NCBI GenBank assembly: GCA_946479395.1
Contig: CAMLFV010000039.1
Span: forward strand, 1 to 16,391
Length of the DNA stretch: 16,391 nt
Source: an uncultured Flavobacterium sp.
Lineage (GTDB): Bacteria; Bacteroidota; Bacteroidia; Flavobacteriales; Flavobacteriaceae
Direction: 5' to 3'
Shown here: piece after piece, positions 7,589 to 14,216 of the stretch
Position numbering within the stretch: the stretch's first letter is position 1
Layout: each line of letters opens with the position of its first letter
The notes under the pieces: model-generated
The model's input: the letters and a program-made list of their open reading frames with translations, nothing else
The model's database searches: none
Told to the model about the DNA's origin: nothing
Program-made: the position numbers and the translations under genes

Positions 7589-9077
7589 CTTGTTTTTGCA
7601 TACTTCCCGTTTGTTTTAAACGGTTATGAAATTTAAAAGCTTCTTCTAAAATATGTGGTGTTTGTCCGCCAGTTTGTTCACAAGCACGAGTAAAATAATC
7701 GCGAATTTCTGCTTTAAAATCTGGGTGCACACAATTTTCTATAATCACTTCGGCACGTTCTCTTGGAGCCAATCCACGTAAATCTGCCAAACCTTGATCG
7801 GTTACTAAAATATCAACATCGTGTTCAGTATGATCGTGGTGCGTAACCATTGGCACCACATGCGAAATATTGTTTTCTTTTGATGCCGACTGACAAACAA
7901 AAATGCTTAAATAGGCATTGCGAGCAAAATCGCCTGATCCGCCAATTCCGTTCATCATTTTACTGCCCGAAATATGTGTAGAATTCACGTTGCCGTAAAT
8001 ATCGAATTCAATAGCAGTGTTAATTCCAATAATTCCTAATCTGCGGACAACTTCAGGAGCATTCGAAATATTTTGCGGACGAAGAATTAATTTATCTTTA
8101 TAATTATCGAAATTTTGAATTAATCGATCGTAACAATCTTCTGAAACAGTGATTGATGATCCCGAAGCAAAATCAAGATTTCCAGAATCGATCAATTCAA
8201 AAGTAGAATCCTGCAAAACTTCAGAATACATGGTTAAATTCTTAAACTTAGAATCTTTAAAACCCATTAAAACCGAATTTGCCACTTTACCAATTCCTGC
8301 TTGTAAAGGCAATAAACTATAAGTTAATTTTCCTTTTTCAACCTCACTTTCAAAGAATTTTAAAAGATGTTTTGATATGGCTGTGGTTTTAACATCGGGA
8401 TCAGAAATTACTGCAGGCTGGTCGGTTATATCGGTGTAAACAACGGCAATTACTTTTTCGGGATCAATTTTAATAAAGGGTTCGCCAATTCTGTCTGTTG
8501 GGGTGTGAATGTTAATTACATCGCGATCTGGATACGAATTTGGAACCGAACAATCGTGAATTCCTTTAAAAGACAAAGGAATTTTTGTATTGATTTCTAT
8601 AATGATTTTTTTGGCCTGCGACGCAAAAAACGCCGAATTACCGATAGATGTGGTTGGAATAATGTTTCCGTTTTCATCAATTAAAGAAGCTTCGATAATA
8701 GCAACATCAACCGGAGCAATATGTCCGCAGATTAGCTGTTCAACCGTTTCGCTTAAATGCTGATCAATATATTTTAAACGGTAATCATTGATTGATTTTC
8801 GCAAAGCCGGATCTGCCATAAAGGGCATTCTGCGTAACAAGGCGTTGTTTTCTGCCAAATCGGCATCGGTTGTATAACCTAAAGATGCTCCGGTAATCAG
8901 TGTAATTGCAACATCTTCTGTTGCGGCGCGCTTTGCAAATGCAGGCAAAACAGATTTACTGTCGCCTGCCTTTGTGAAACCACTTGCCCCTACTACATTG
9001 TTATTTTCAATCAACAAAGCTGCTTTATCGGCAGCCATTACTTTATCAATATAATTTCTATATAAAATTCTATCCAT
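7572..9077 (-). CDS. acetyl-CoA hydrolase / succinyl-CoA:acetate CoA-transferase
   Basis: This 501-residue protein has the length and motifs of the Ach1/Cat1/AarC family of class I CoA-transferases. The catalytic glutamate is E286 in MYSEVLQDSTFELIDSG, and the glycine-rich GIGGSGDFARNAYLSIF loop (377-393) forms the CoA/oxyanion site. Other landmarks are GASGFTKAGDSKSVLPAF near the N-terminus, IIEASLIDENGNIIPTTSIGNS (127-148) and the C-terminal VTDQGLADLRGLAPRERAEVII. Members move CoA between succinate and acetate, letting acetate enter an altered TCA cycle or be released, while old annotations call them acetyl-CoA hydrolases. The SGDF form of the loop favours the transferase. The gene is 165 bases downstream of the nucleoside phosphorylase and ends inside a shared terminator. 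Confidence 0.9.
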   Translation of the reverse strand: MDRILYRNYIDKVMAADKAALLIENNNVVGASGFTKAGDSKSVLPAFAKRAATEDVAITLITGASLGYTTDADLAENNALLRRMPFMADPALRKSINDYRLKYIDQHLSETVEQLICGHIAPVDVAIIEASLIDENGNIIPTTSIGNSAFFASQAKKIIIEINTKIPLSFKGIHDCSVPNSYPDRDVINIHTPTDRIGEPFIKIDPEKVIAVVYTDITDQPAVISDPDVKTTAISKHLLKFFESEVEKGKLTYSLLPLQAGIGKVANSVLMGFKDSKFKNLTMYSEVLQDSTFELIDSGNLDFASGSSITVSEDCYDRLIQNFDNYKDKLILRPQNISNAPEVVRRLGIIGINTAIEFDIYGNVNSTHISGSKMMNGIGGSGDFARNAYLSIFVCQSASKENNISHVVPMVTHHDHTEHDVDILVTDQGLADLRGLAPRERAEVIIENCVHPDFKAEIRDYFTRACEQTGGQTPHILEEAFKFHNRLKQTGSMQKQETLAY

Positions 9078-9109
9078 TATTTTGTTGTCGTTTGTTATTT
9101 TCGTGACTT

Positions 9110-9149
9110 ACAAATTTACAAAATGTACAAACAATAATTTGTTAAACAA
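9110..9149. promoter_or_regulatory. inverted-repeat-rich region upstream of the CoA-transferase (possible operator)
   Basis: The 165-base gap 9078-9242 holds an ACAAATT (9110-9116) / AATTTGT (9136-9142) inverted repeat centred at about 9126, over the promoter candidate. It also holds an exact TTGTT-A-AACAA palindrome at 9139-9149. Such symmetry next to a promoter could be a regulator site, but the sequence is so AT-rich that chance repeats are expected. The rest of the gap, including the sequence after the phosphorylase stop, shows no convincing terminator. Confidence 0.25.
9111..9118 (-). promoter_or_regulatory. possible -7 promoter element of the CoA-transferase gene
   Basis: On the minus strand 9118-9111 reads TAAATTTG, an exact TAnnTTTG match, 34 bases before the ATG at 9077. 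No TTG sits at the ideal -33 distance (nearest candidates are 13 or 28 bases away). In this AT-rich region the match could be chance. Confidence 0.35.
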
Positions 9150-9242
9150 AAAACAATTCAATTTTGAACGTTATTTTTAAAAAATTAATCAAAAATTTAA
9201 GATTTAATTTTTATTCACAAAAAAAGAATCACGAAAAAATAT

Positions 9243-10115
9243 CTATTCTATAATTTTATTTAAAGTAAATTGAATTAATTCATCGATAGTTTTGTAGGGA
9301 TCAGCGCTAAAAGTTCCGTTTTTGCGGTTGGCTACAATTGCGTTTAACGATAGTGCTTTATGACCTAATAATTTCGACAAGCCGTAAATTGCAGCGGTTT
9401 CCATTTCTAAATTGGTTGCTTTTAAACCATCAAATTCAAACGAATCTATTTTATCGTTTAATAATTCGTCGTTCAGTTTTAGTCGTAAAACTCTTCCTTG
9501 TGCGCCGTAAAATCCGCCGGCTGTAACGGTAATTCCTTCAAAAATAGTATCCGATTTAAATTTCTTCAATAAATCATTATCGGCAACAACAACATAAGGT
9601 AAGCCTTTGTTTAAATCCCAATTGGTGTGGCTTATAAAGGCTTTTTCTATTGATTGATTTGTAGCATTTTGCAAACTATAACTGCGCAACATATTATCTG
9701 TACCAATGGCAAAAATCGACATTAATAAAGAATCTACAGGAACATCTGCTTGTAACGACCCCGATGTTCCCACGCGAACAATATTTAAACTTGTTAATTC
9801 AGGCTTTACCGTTTTGGTTTTAAAATCGATATTTACCAAAGCGTCTAATTCGTTCAGTACAATATCTATATTATCTGGACCAATTCCTGTTGAAATTACC
9901 GTTAATCGTTTGCCTTTATAAGTTCCTGTTTGTGTTTTAAACTCACGTTTTTGAGTAGAAAATTCAACCGAATCAAAATATTTCGTAATGGATTTTACTC
10001 GATCCTGATCGCCAACAAAAATAATGTCGTTGGCAATATTTTCGGGCTTTAAATTTAAATGATAAACACTACCGTCTGGGTTTAAAATAAGTTCCGAATC
10101 TTTAATTTTTTCCAT
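9243..10115 (-). CDS. nucleoside phosphorylase (uridine phosphorylase-like)
   Basis: This 290-residue protein belongs to the PNP/UDP superfamily, which splits nucleosides with phosphate into base and ribose-1-phosphate. The visible motifs are FVGDQDRV with the phosphate-binding region (33-40), STGIGPDNIDIVLNEL (75-90), the core IVRVGTSGSLQ (112-122), TAGGFYGAQGR (198-208) and the nucleoside-binding NLEMETAAIYGLSKLLGHKALSLNAIVANR (235-264). The NLEMET motif and a glutamine/arginine pair in GAQGR point to uridine phosphorylase rather than purine enzymes, although Bacteroidota members of this subgroup are little studied. It starts 1 base after the stop of the SUI1 gene, so the two are coupled. 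It is probably a cytoplasmic salvage enzyme. Confidence 0.87.
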   Translation of the reverse strand: MEKIKDSELILNPDGSVYHLNLKPENIANDIIFVGDQDRVKSITKYFDSVEFSTQKREFKTQTGTYKGKRLTVISTGIGPDNIDIVLNELDALVNIDFKTKTVKPELTSLNIVRVGTSGSLQADVPVDSLLMSIFAIGTDNMLRSYSLQNATNQSIEKAFISHTNWDLNKGLPYVVVADNDLLKKFKSDTIFEGITVTAGGFYGAQGRVLRLKLNDELLNDKIDSFEFDGLKATNLEMETAAIYGLSKLLGHKALSLNAIVANRKNGTFSADPYKTIDELIQFTLNKIIE

Positions 10116-10116
10116 A

Positions 10117-10467
10117 TCAACCTCCTACTCGTTTTACTTTATAACCTTTGTTTTTAAGGTAATCCATTATTTTATCGCGAAAATTTCCTTGAATGATAAT
10201 TTCGCCGTCTTTCGCACTTCCGCCAACTCCACACAAAGTCTTTAAATCTTTCCCCAAAATCTTTAAATCATCGGCAGACCCAACAAAACCTTTAATAACC
10301 GTAGCTACTTTTCCTCCCCGATTCTTCTTATCTAAATGCGCTTCCAGATGCTGTTGGTTAGGATCTAATGTTTCTTCGGTTTCATCATGCTGATTAAATT
10401 CAAAATCTTTATTGGTAGAAAAAACAAATCCTCCTAAATCTTCTAAACTCGATATTTTTTTTGCCAT
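10117..10467 (-). CDS. SUI1/YciH-family translation initiation factor
   Basis: This 116-residue protein has a SUI1 domain in its second half (about 45-116). The hallmark stretches are RGGKVATVIKGFVG, LKILGKDLKTLCGVGGSAKDGEIIIQG and NFRDKIMDYLKNKGYKVKRVGG. The first 40 residues are polar and acidic, as in bacterial YciH proteins. SUI1 is eIF1 in eukaryotes, where it monitors start-codon choice. Bacterial YciH is thought to influence translation initiation under stress. It is the first gene of a unit with the phosphorylase, starting near a TATATTTG element (10498-10491) on the minus strand. Confidence 0.9.
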   Translation of the reverse strand: MAKKISSLEDLGGFVFSTNKDFEFNQHDETEETLDPNQQHLEAHLDKKNRGGKVATVIKGFVGSADDLKILGKDLKTLCGVGGSAKDGEIIIQGNFRDKIMDYLKNKGYKVKRVGG

Positions 10468-10490
10468 TTTTAACTATTAATTTTGATAAT

Positions 10491-10498
10491 CAAATATA
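10491..10498 (-). promoter_or_regulatory. possible -7 element of the SUI1 gene
   Basis: The minus strand reads TATATTTG, an exact match to TAnnTTTG, 24 bases before the SUI1 ATG. No clear -33 TTG is visible. It lies in the 79-base divergent gap together with the plus-strand candidate at 10519-10526. Confidence 0.4.
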
Positions 10499-10518
10499 CA
10501 TAAACTATACAGAAAGCT

Positions 10519-10526
10519 TATTTTTG
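10519..10526 (+). promoter_or_regulatory. possible -7 element of the small 67-residue gene
   Basis: TATTTTTG matches TAnnTTTG exactly and lies 20 bases before the TTG start at 10547. No good -33 element is seen at the usual spacing. The run of T makes a chance match possible. Confidence 0.4.
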
Positions 10527-10546
10527 TAGTATTAAAATTAACAATT

Positions 10547-10750
10547 TTGAATAGAGCTGATCTACATAAACTTACACAAGAAATTATAACTGCAATTGCC
10601 AACAAACAACCGTTGCTTGCAAAAAACAACATTGCCAAAACACAAGAATTAATACATCAATTAACTGATACCACAACAAATAGTGACGATTTAGTTGAAT
10701 TATCGAAATATCAAACCTTGGTTACCTTGTTAAGTAACAAATTAAAATAG
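10547..10750 (+). CDS. small helical protein of unknown function, TTG start
   Basis: This 67-residue soluble protein (NRADLHKLTQEIITAIANKQ onward) is mostly predicted helix with a polar break around DTTTNSDD. No signal peptide or membrane segment is seen. The reading frame contains no ATG codon at all, so TTG at 10547 is the best start; an ATT three bases earlier is less likely. Support for a real gene is the natural protein composition, the -7 candidate upstream, and the position 32 bases before the next gene on the same strand. I do not recognise a family. Confidence 0.65.
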   Translation: MNRADLHKLTQEIITAIANKQPLLAKNNIAKTQELIHQLTDTTTNSDDLVELSKYQTLVTLLSNKLK

Positions 10751-10758
10751 TACATTTA
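10727..10758 (+). promoter_or_regulatory. possible internal promoter before the binding-protein gene
   Basis: A TTG at 10727-10729 and TACATTTA at 10751-10758 are 21 bases apart, matching the Bacteroidota -33/-7 layout except for A in place of the final G. Transcription would start about 20 bases before the ATG at 10783, allowing expression independent of the small gene upstream. Confidence 0.3.
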
Positions 10759-10782
10759 CTTAATTTTAAATTACAACCGTTT

Positions 10783-11628
10783 ATGAAAACCGTTAGAATT
10801 GTTGGCGTTCCCGAACATTTTAATTTTCCTTGGCAGCTAACTATTGATGAAGGAATGTTTAATGAAGTTGGTATTAATGTTGAATGGACCGATGTACCAC
10901 AAGGAACCGGTAAAATGTGCGAATTATTACGAACCAACCAAACCGATCTAGCCGTTATTTTAACCGAAGGTATTTTAAAGGATATTGCTAATGGAAACGA
11001 ATCGGTTATTTTGCAAACCTTTGTACAATCGCCTTTGCAATGGGGAATTCACGTAAATGCCGAAAGTAACTATAAAACGATTGATGATTTATATGGAAAA
11101 ACAGCTGCTATTTCTCGTTACGGTTCGGGTTCTGAATTAATGACGTATGTAAATGCTGCCAATCAGAACTGGGATGCTGATTCGATAAAATTCGAAATCG
11201 TAAATACGTTAGATGGTGCGGTTGAAGCATTATCTGCCAACAAAGCCGATTACTTTATGTGGGACAGATTTATGACGCAGCCCATTGTTGACAAAGGTAT
11301 TTTTAGACGAGTTGTTTTTTGTCCTACGCCTTGGCCATGTTTTATGATTGTTGCTCGCAAAGATTTTTATAATCAAAACAAAGCTTTGGTAAACAATTTG
11401 ATAGAAACCATAAACCAAACCACTGCAGAGTTTAAAATGATTCCGAGTATCGACCGAACATTGGCAAGCGTTTTCAATCAAAAATTAGAAGATATTCAGC
11501 AATGGTTACAAATAACAAGATGGTCGCAAAAAAAGCCAACCGAAGCACAGTTTAACCAAATTATTTCCGATTTAATAAAATTTAAAATAATAAACCAGCC
11601 TTTAAAATATTCCGAAGTTGTTGTTTAA
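10783..11628 (+). CDS. NMT1/THI5-like substrate-binding-fold protein without signal peptide
   Basis: This 281-residue protein has the type 2 periplasmic-binding-protein fold of the ABC-transporter substrate-binding (NMT1/THI5/SsuA-like) group. It begins directly with the first strand MKTVRIVGVPEHFNFPWQLTIDEGMFNEVGINVEW. The typical segments GTGKMCELLRTNQTDLAVILTEGILKDIANG (41-71) and TIDDLYGKTAAISRYGSGSELMTYV (99-123) follow. The hinge region ALSANKADYFMWDRFMTQPIVDKG (149-172) and CPTPWPCFMIVARKDF are also clear. There is no signal peptide or lipobox, so it should be cytoplasmic, and no permease or ATPase gene is beside it. It most resembles the Ca3427-like branch of such proteins. The ligand is unknown. 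Confidence 0.8.
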   Translation: MKTVRIVGVPEHFNFPWQLTIDEGMFNEVGINVEWTDVPQGTGKMCELLRTNQTDLAVILTEGILKDIANGNESVILQTFVQSPLQWGIHVNAESNYKTIDDLYGKTAAISRYGSGSELMTYVNAANQNWDADSIKFEIVNTLDGAVEALSANKADYFMWDRFMTQPIVDKGIFRRVVFCPTPWPCFMIVARKDFYNQNKALVNNLIETINQTTAEFKMIPSIDRTLASVFNQKLEDIQQWLQITRWSQKKPTEAQFNQIISDLIKFKIINQPLKYSEVVV

Positions 11629-11637
11629 AAGTAGTTA

Positions 11638-12567
11638 ATGAAAATATCAAACATAAAATTATTGCGTACCTTAAATAAGCTTAGCCTGCCTAAGCCTTGG
11701 GATACTATTATAATTTTATTGTTAACGCTTTTAACGCTGATTCCTGTTTTTATTATTCTGCATCAGAATTTAATAGATCCGGAATGGCCTGCACATTTAG
11801 ACCGTATTTTACTTTTCTTGGTAATTACCGCAATTGTTACCTACATTTTACATTATATAAAACGATTTCTGTTTTTTGCGATAATCATATATATATTGGT
11901 ACTTTTGTTTGGAACATTGTTTACTGGTTACGGTTTTAAATCGGTTTTCGAAGATTATCGTTCCATGATTTATGCCATGAGCGACAATCCGAATCCGCAG
12001 GATATCATCGTTTCTAAACTATTGCCTTTTCCAAATAAATCAAAAATTATAAAAGCAATTGAATACGATAATCCTAAGGTTAGAAATTTTGCTGTTGGGG
12101 CTACCACTAAGCATTTCCGGAATATAAAAGGATACAAAGAATACCGACAAATAATTCAGTGTTTTGCTATTTTTAAGGAAATTCAGGATAAATGGAACTA
12201 TGTGAACGATCCTAAAAATCGGGAGTATATTGCAACAGCATCAGAATCTTTACAACATTTTTCAGGCGATTGCGATGATCATTCCATATTAATGGCGGCA
12301 TCTGTCCGTGCAATTGGCGGAACTCCACGATTGATCCATACAAAAGAACACATGTATCCCGAAATGCTTATTGGTACAAAAGCCGATCTAGAAAATGTAA
12401 TTTATTTAATTAAAGAGGTTTTGTTTGTGAAGGAATCAAAAGGAAAAACGATACATTATCATATAGACGAACGCGGACAAGTTTGGCTGAATTTAGATTA
12501 TACGGCAAAATATCCGGGCGGACCTTTCATGTCTGAAGAAATTTTGGGAGAATTAACCTTGAATTAA
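11638..12567 (+). CDS. membrane-anchored transglutaminase-like (cysteine protease fold) protein
   Basis: This 309-residue protein has three hydrophobic helices near the N-terminus (about 22-42, 56-74 and 76-98) and a soluble domain from about 110. A transglutaminase-like core is visible: FSGDCDDHSILMAASVRAIGGTPRLI (208-233) with the nucleophile C212, H238 in EHMYPEMLIG, and D287 in WLNLDYTAKYPGGPF as the third triad member. The triad order and the GDCDDHS motif fit the transglut_core superfamily; bacterial members are mostly proteases or peptidases. The soluble domain would face the periplasm if the odd number of helices is right. It starts 9 bases after the binding-protein gene and ends 2 bases before the DUF423 gene. 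The physiological target is unknown. Confidence 0.83.
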   Translation: MKISNIKLLRTLNKLSLPKPWDTIIILLLTLLTLIPVFIILHQNLIDPEWPAHLDRILLFLVITAIVTYILHYIKRFLFFAIIIYILVLLFGTLFTGYGFKSVFEDYRSMIYAMSDNPNPQDIIVSKLLPFPNKSKIIKAIEYDNPKVRNFAVGATTKHFRNIKGYKEYRQIIQCFAIFKEIQDKWNYVNDPKNREYIATASESLQHFSGDCDDHSILMAASVRAIGGTPRLIHTKEHMYPEMLIGTKADLENVIYLIKEVLFVKESKGKTIHYHIDERGQVWLNLDYTAKYPGGPFMSEEILGELTLN

Positions 12568-12569
12568 TT

Positions 12570-12944
12570 ATGAATATTTTTATAACTACAGGAGCTGTTT
12601 TTGGAGCTTTAGGAATTATTTTTGGAGCCTTTGGTGCACACGCACTCAAAAAGATTTTTAGCGAAGATCAGCTTAAAAATTTTGAAACTGGCGTAAAATA
12701 TCAAATGTATCACGCACTTCTTTTGGTAATTATAGGTTTTAATATGCAATACATTACCAGCTATGAAAACCTGTTGTTCTATTCGCTAACTTTCGGAATA
12801 CTACTGTTCAGTTTCAGTATTTATGGTCTTTGCATTAGCAGCGCACTCAATAAAAAGTTAAAAATATTAGGTCCAATCACACCAATAGGCGGATTATTGC
12901 TGCTTTTAGGTTGGGTTTTGCTAATTTTAAACTCTATAAATTAA
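12570..12944 (+). CDS. DUF423 family small membrane protein
   Basis: This 124-residue protein has four transmembrane helices. The N-terminal GAVFGALGIIFGAFGAHALKKIFSEDQLKNFETGVKYQMYHALLLVIIG pattern is diagnostic of DUF423 (YgdD-like). The GAFGAHAL and YQMYHAL blocks are the conserved parts, and the last helix PIGGLLLLLGWVLLIL completes the fold. The biochemical role is not known. The start lies 2 bases after the transglutaminase-like gene, so the two are co-transcribed. No terminator hairpin is visible after it; the following 60 bases lead straight to the first TlpA gene. Confidence 0.92.
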   Translation: MNIFITTGAVFGALGIIFGAFGAHALKKIFSEDQLKNFETGVKYQMYHALLLVIIGFNMQYITSYENLLFYSLTFGILLFSFSIYGLCISSALNKKLKILGPITPIGGLLLLLGWVLLILNSIN

Positions 12945-12971
12945 TTTTATTTTTATTAACATTAAATTTTA

Positions 12972-12979
12972 TACATTTA
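12972..12979 (+). promoter_or_regulatory. weak -7-like element before the first TlpA gene
   Basis: TACATTTA, the same octamer as before the binding-protein gene, lies 25 bases before the ATG at 13005. The final G of the consensus is missing and no -33 TTG is seen, so this is weak. The first TlpA gene may instead be reached by transcription from the DUF423 gene, since no terminator separates them. Confidence 0.25.
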
Positions 12980-13004
12980 CACCAAATTAAATTAACTATT
13001 TTAA

Positions 13005-14156
13005 ATGAAAAAATTATTTGCACTTGCTTTTACTGCAGCAGTTTTAGTTTCTTGTAACAAAGACGGATATACTATTAAAGGTGAAGTAAAAGGTTTTGAA
13101 GATGGAACTAAAGTTTATATCAATAAACAAGATGAAAACGGATTTACCAAAATAGATTCTACTGATGTTAAAGGCGGTACATTCACTTTCAAAAATGAAA
13201 AAGCACCAGAAACCGACATTTATTTTATTGAATTAGGTAAAACTCAAGAATTTATGTATCCTTTTATTTTAGAAAAAGGAGACATTAAATTTACTTTTGA
13301 TAAAGAAAAGCGTGACGAAGTTAAAGTTAATGGTACAAAAAACAATGACTTAATGACTTCATATAATGAAGAGGCATTTAAAATCCAAAAAGAAATTATG
13401 GATTTCCAACAACAAAATGATGCTAAATATAGAGAAGCAGAACAAAAAGGAGATCAGGCAACAATGCAATCTTTAAGAGATCAAATTTCTAAGATTCAGA
13501 ACAAGTATGTAGACCAAAACAAAAAATTCATCACCACTAATAAAGATTCTTACATTTCATTATTATTGTTAACGCAATTAGCAATGAGTGATGCATTAAC
13601 TATAGATGAAATTAAAAAATATTACAACGATTTAGACGCTTCTGTAAAAGACACTAAAAAAGGTAAAGAGTTTGCTGAAAACCTTAAAAAAATAGAAACT
13701 ACGCAGAAAGAAAGTCAGGAAAAAAAAAATAAAGTTGCAATAGGACAAAAAGCTCCGGACTTTACAGCTAACACTCCTGATGGAAAACCAGAGTCTTTAC
13801 ACAAAAATTTAGGTTCAAAAGCAACAATTATCGATTTTTGGGCATCATGGTGTGCACCATGTCGTCAAGAAAATCCGCATGTAGTAGCACTTTACAATAA
13901 ATTCAAAGCACAAGGTTTAAAAATCGTAGGTGTTTCTTTAGATAAAGAAAAAGAAGCTTGGGTAAAAGCAATTGCCGATGATAAATTAGATTGGTTGCAA
14001 ATATCAAATTTAAAATTTTGGGACGATGTTATTGCAAAGGAATATGCAGTAGAATCAATTCCTGCAACATTTATTTTAGATGCTAACGGAACAATTGTAG
14101 CAAAAGATTTAAGAGGTGCAGAATTAGAAGCAAAAATTGCAGAACTTGTAAAGTAA
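13005..14156 (+). CDS. TlpA/ResA-like thiol-disulfide oxidoreductase with DUF4369 domain, lipoprotein (copy 1)
   Basis: This 383-residue envelope protein has a lipoprotein signal with lipobox LVSC and acylated C17. It is followed by a DUF4369 beta-rich domain (about 22-110, YTIKGEVKGFEDGTKVYI onward) and a glutamine/lysine-rich, probably coiled-coil helical region (about 115-240). The C-terminal thioredoxin-fold domain (247-383) has APDFTANTPDGK, the redox motif WCAPC (C283, C286) and the cis-proline P353 in ESIPATF. Such proteins reduce or isomerise disulfides in exported proteins or deliver electrons for cytochrome c maturation. In Bacteroidota there are many paralogues with undefined partners. 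After the cysteine the residues are NKDG, only partly like the surface-export signal described for Capnocytophaga lipoproteins, so inner or outer leaflet is undecided. It is followed by a strong terminator and two paralogues. Confidence 0.92.
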   Translation: MKKLFALAFTAAVLVSCNKDGYTIKGEVKGFEDGTKVYINKQDENGFTKIDSTDVKGGTFTFKNEKAPETDIYFIELGKTQEFMYPFILEKGDIKFTFDKEKRDEVKVNGTKNNDLMTSYNEEAFKIQKEIMDFQQQNDAKYREAEQKGDQATMQSLRDQISKIQNKYVDQNKKFITTNKDSYISLLLLTQLAMSDALTIDEIKKYYNDLDASVKDTKKGKEFAENLKKIETTQKESQEKKNKVAIGQKAPDFTANTPDGKPESLHKNLGSKATIIDFWASWCAPCRQENPHVVALYNKFKAQGLKIVGVSLDKEKEAWVKAIADDKLDWLQISNLKFWDDVIAKEYAVESIPATFILDANGTIVAKDLRGAELEAKIAELVK

Positions 14157-14175
14157 TACTTCTTGCAAAATGATA

Positions 14176-14205
14176 AAAAAGTCGGTACATTGTTACCGAC
14201 TTTTT
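14176..14205 (+). terminator. terminator after TlpA copy 1, within 12 bases of the next start codon
   Basis: A perfect 12-bp stem (AAAAAGTCGGTA, 14176-14187) and its complement (14194-14205) enclose the loop CATTGT. The stem ends in the T run itself, giving the classical A-stem-T layout. It is 20 bases past the copy 1 stop. The ATG of copy 2 at 14217 follows the stem by only 11 bases. A near-identical hairpin recurs at 15389-15416. Confidence 0.9.
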
Positions 14206-14216
14206 ACTTTTTATAT

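Noticed and set aside
9181..9242. Hairpin after the nucleoside phosphorylase
   Set aside because: Only short imperfect pairing is possible, and the T run on the minus strand is not preceded by a stable stem.
9338..9921. Two plus-strand open frames opposite the nucleoside phosphorylase
   Set aside because: Both are antisense to a gene with clear motifs and show no own motifs or start signals.
10722..10937. Minus-strand open frame across the start of the binding-fold gene
   Set aside because: Antisense to two real genes and without protein-like features.
11697..11939. Second frame inside the transglutaminase-like gene
   Set aside because: It overlaps the hydrophobic N-terminal region in another frame; the composition is a shadow of the real gene.
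14163..14216. TTG-initiated extension of TlpA copy 2
   Set aside because: The extra 18 codons run through the copy 1 terminator and would bury the signal peptide. The ATG at 14217 gives a normal signal and the same length as copy 1.
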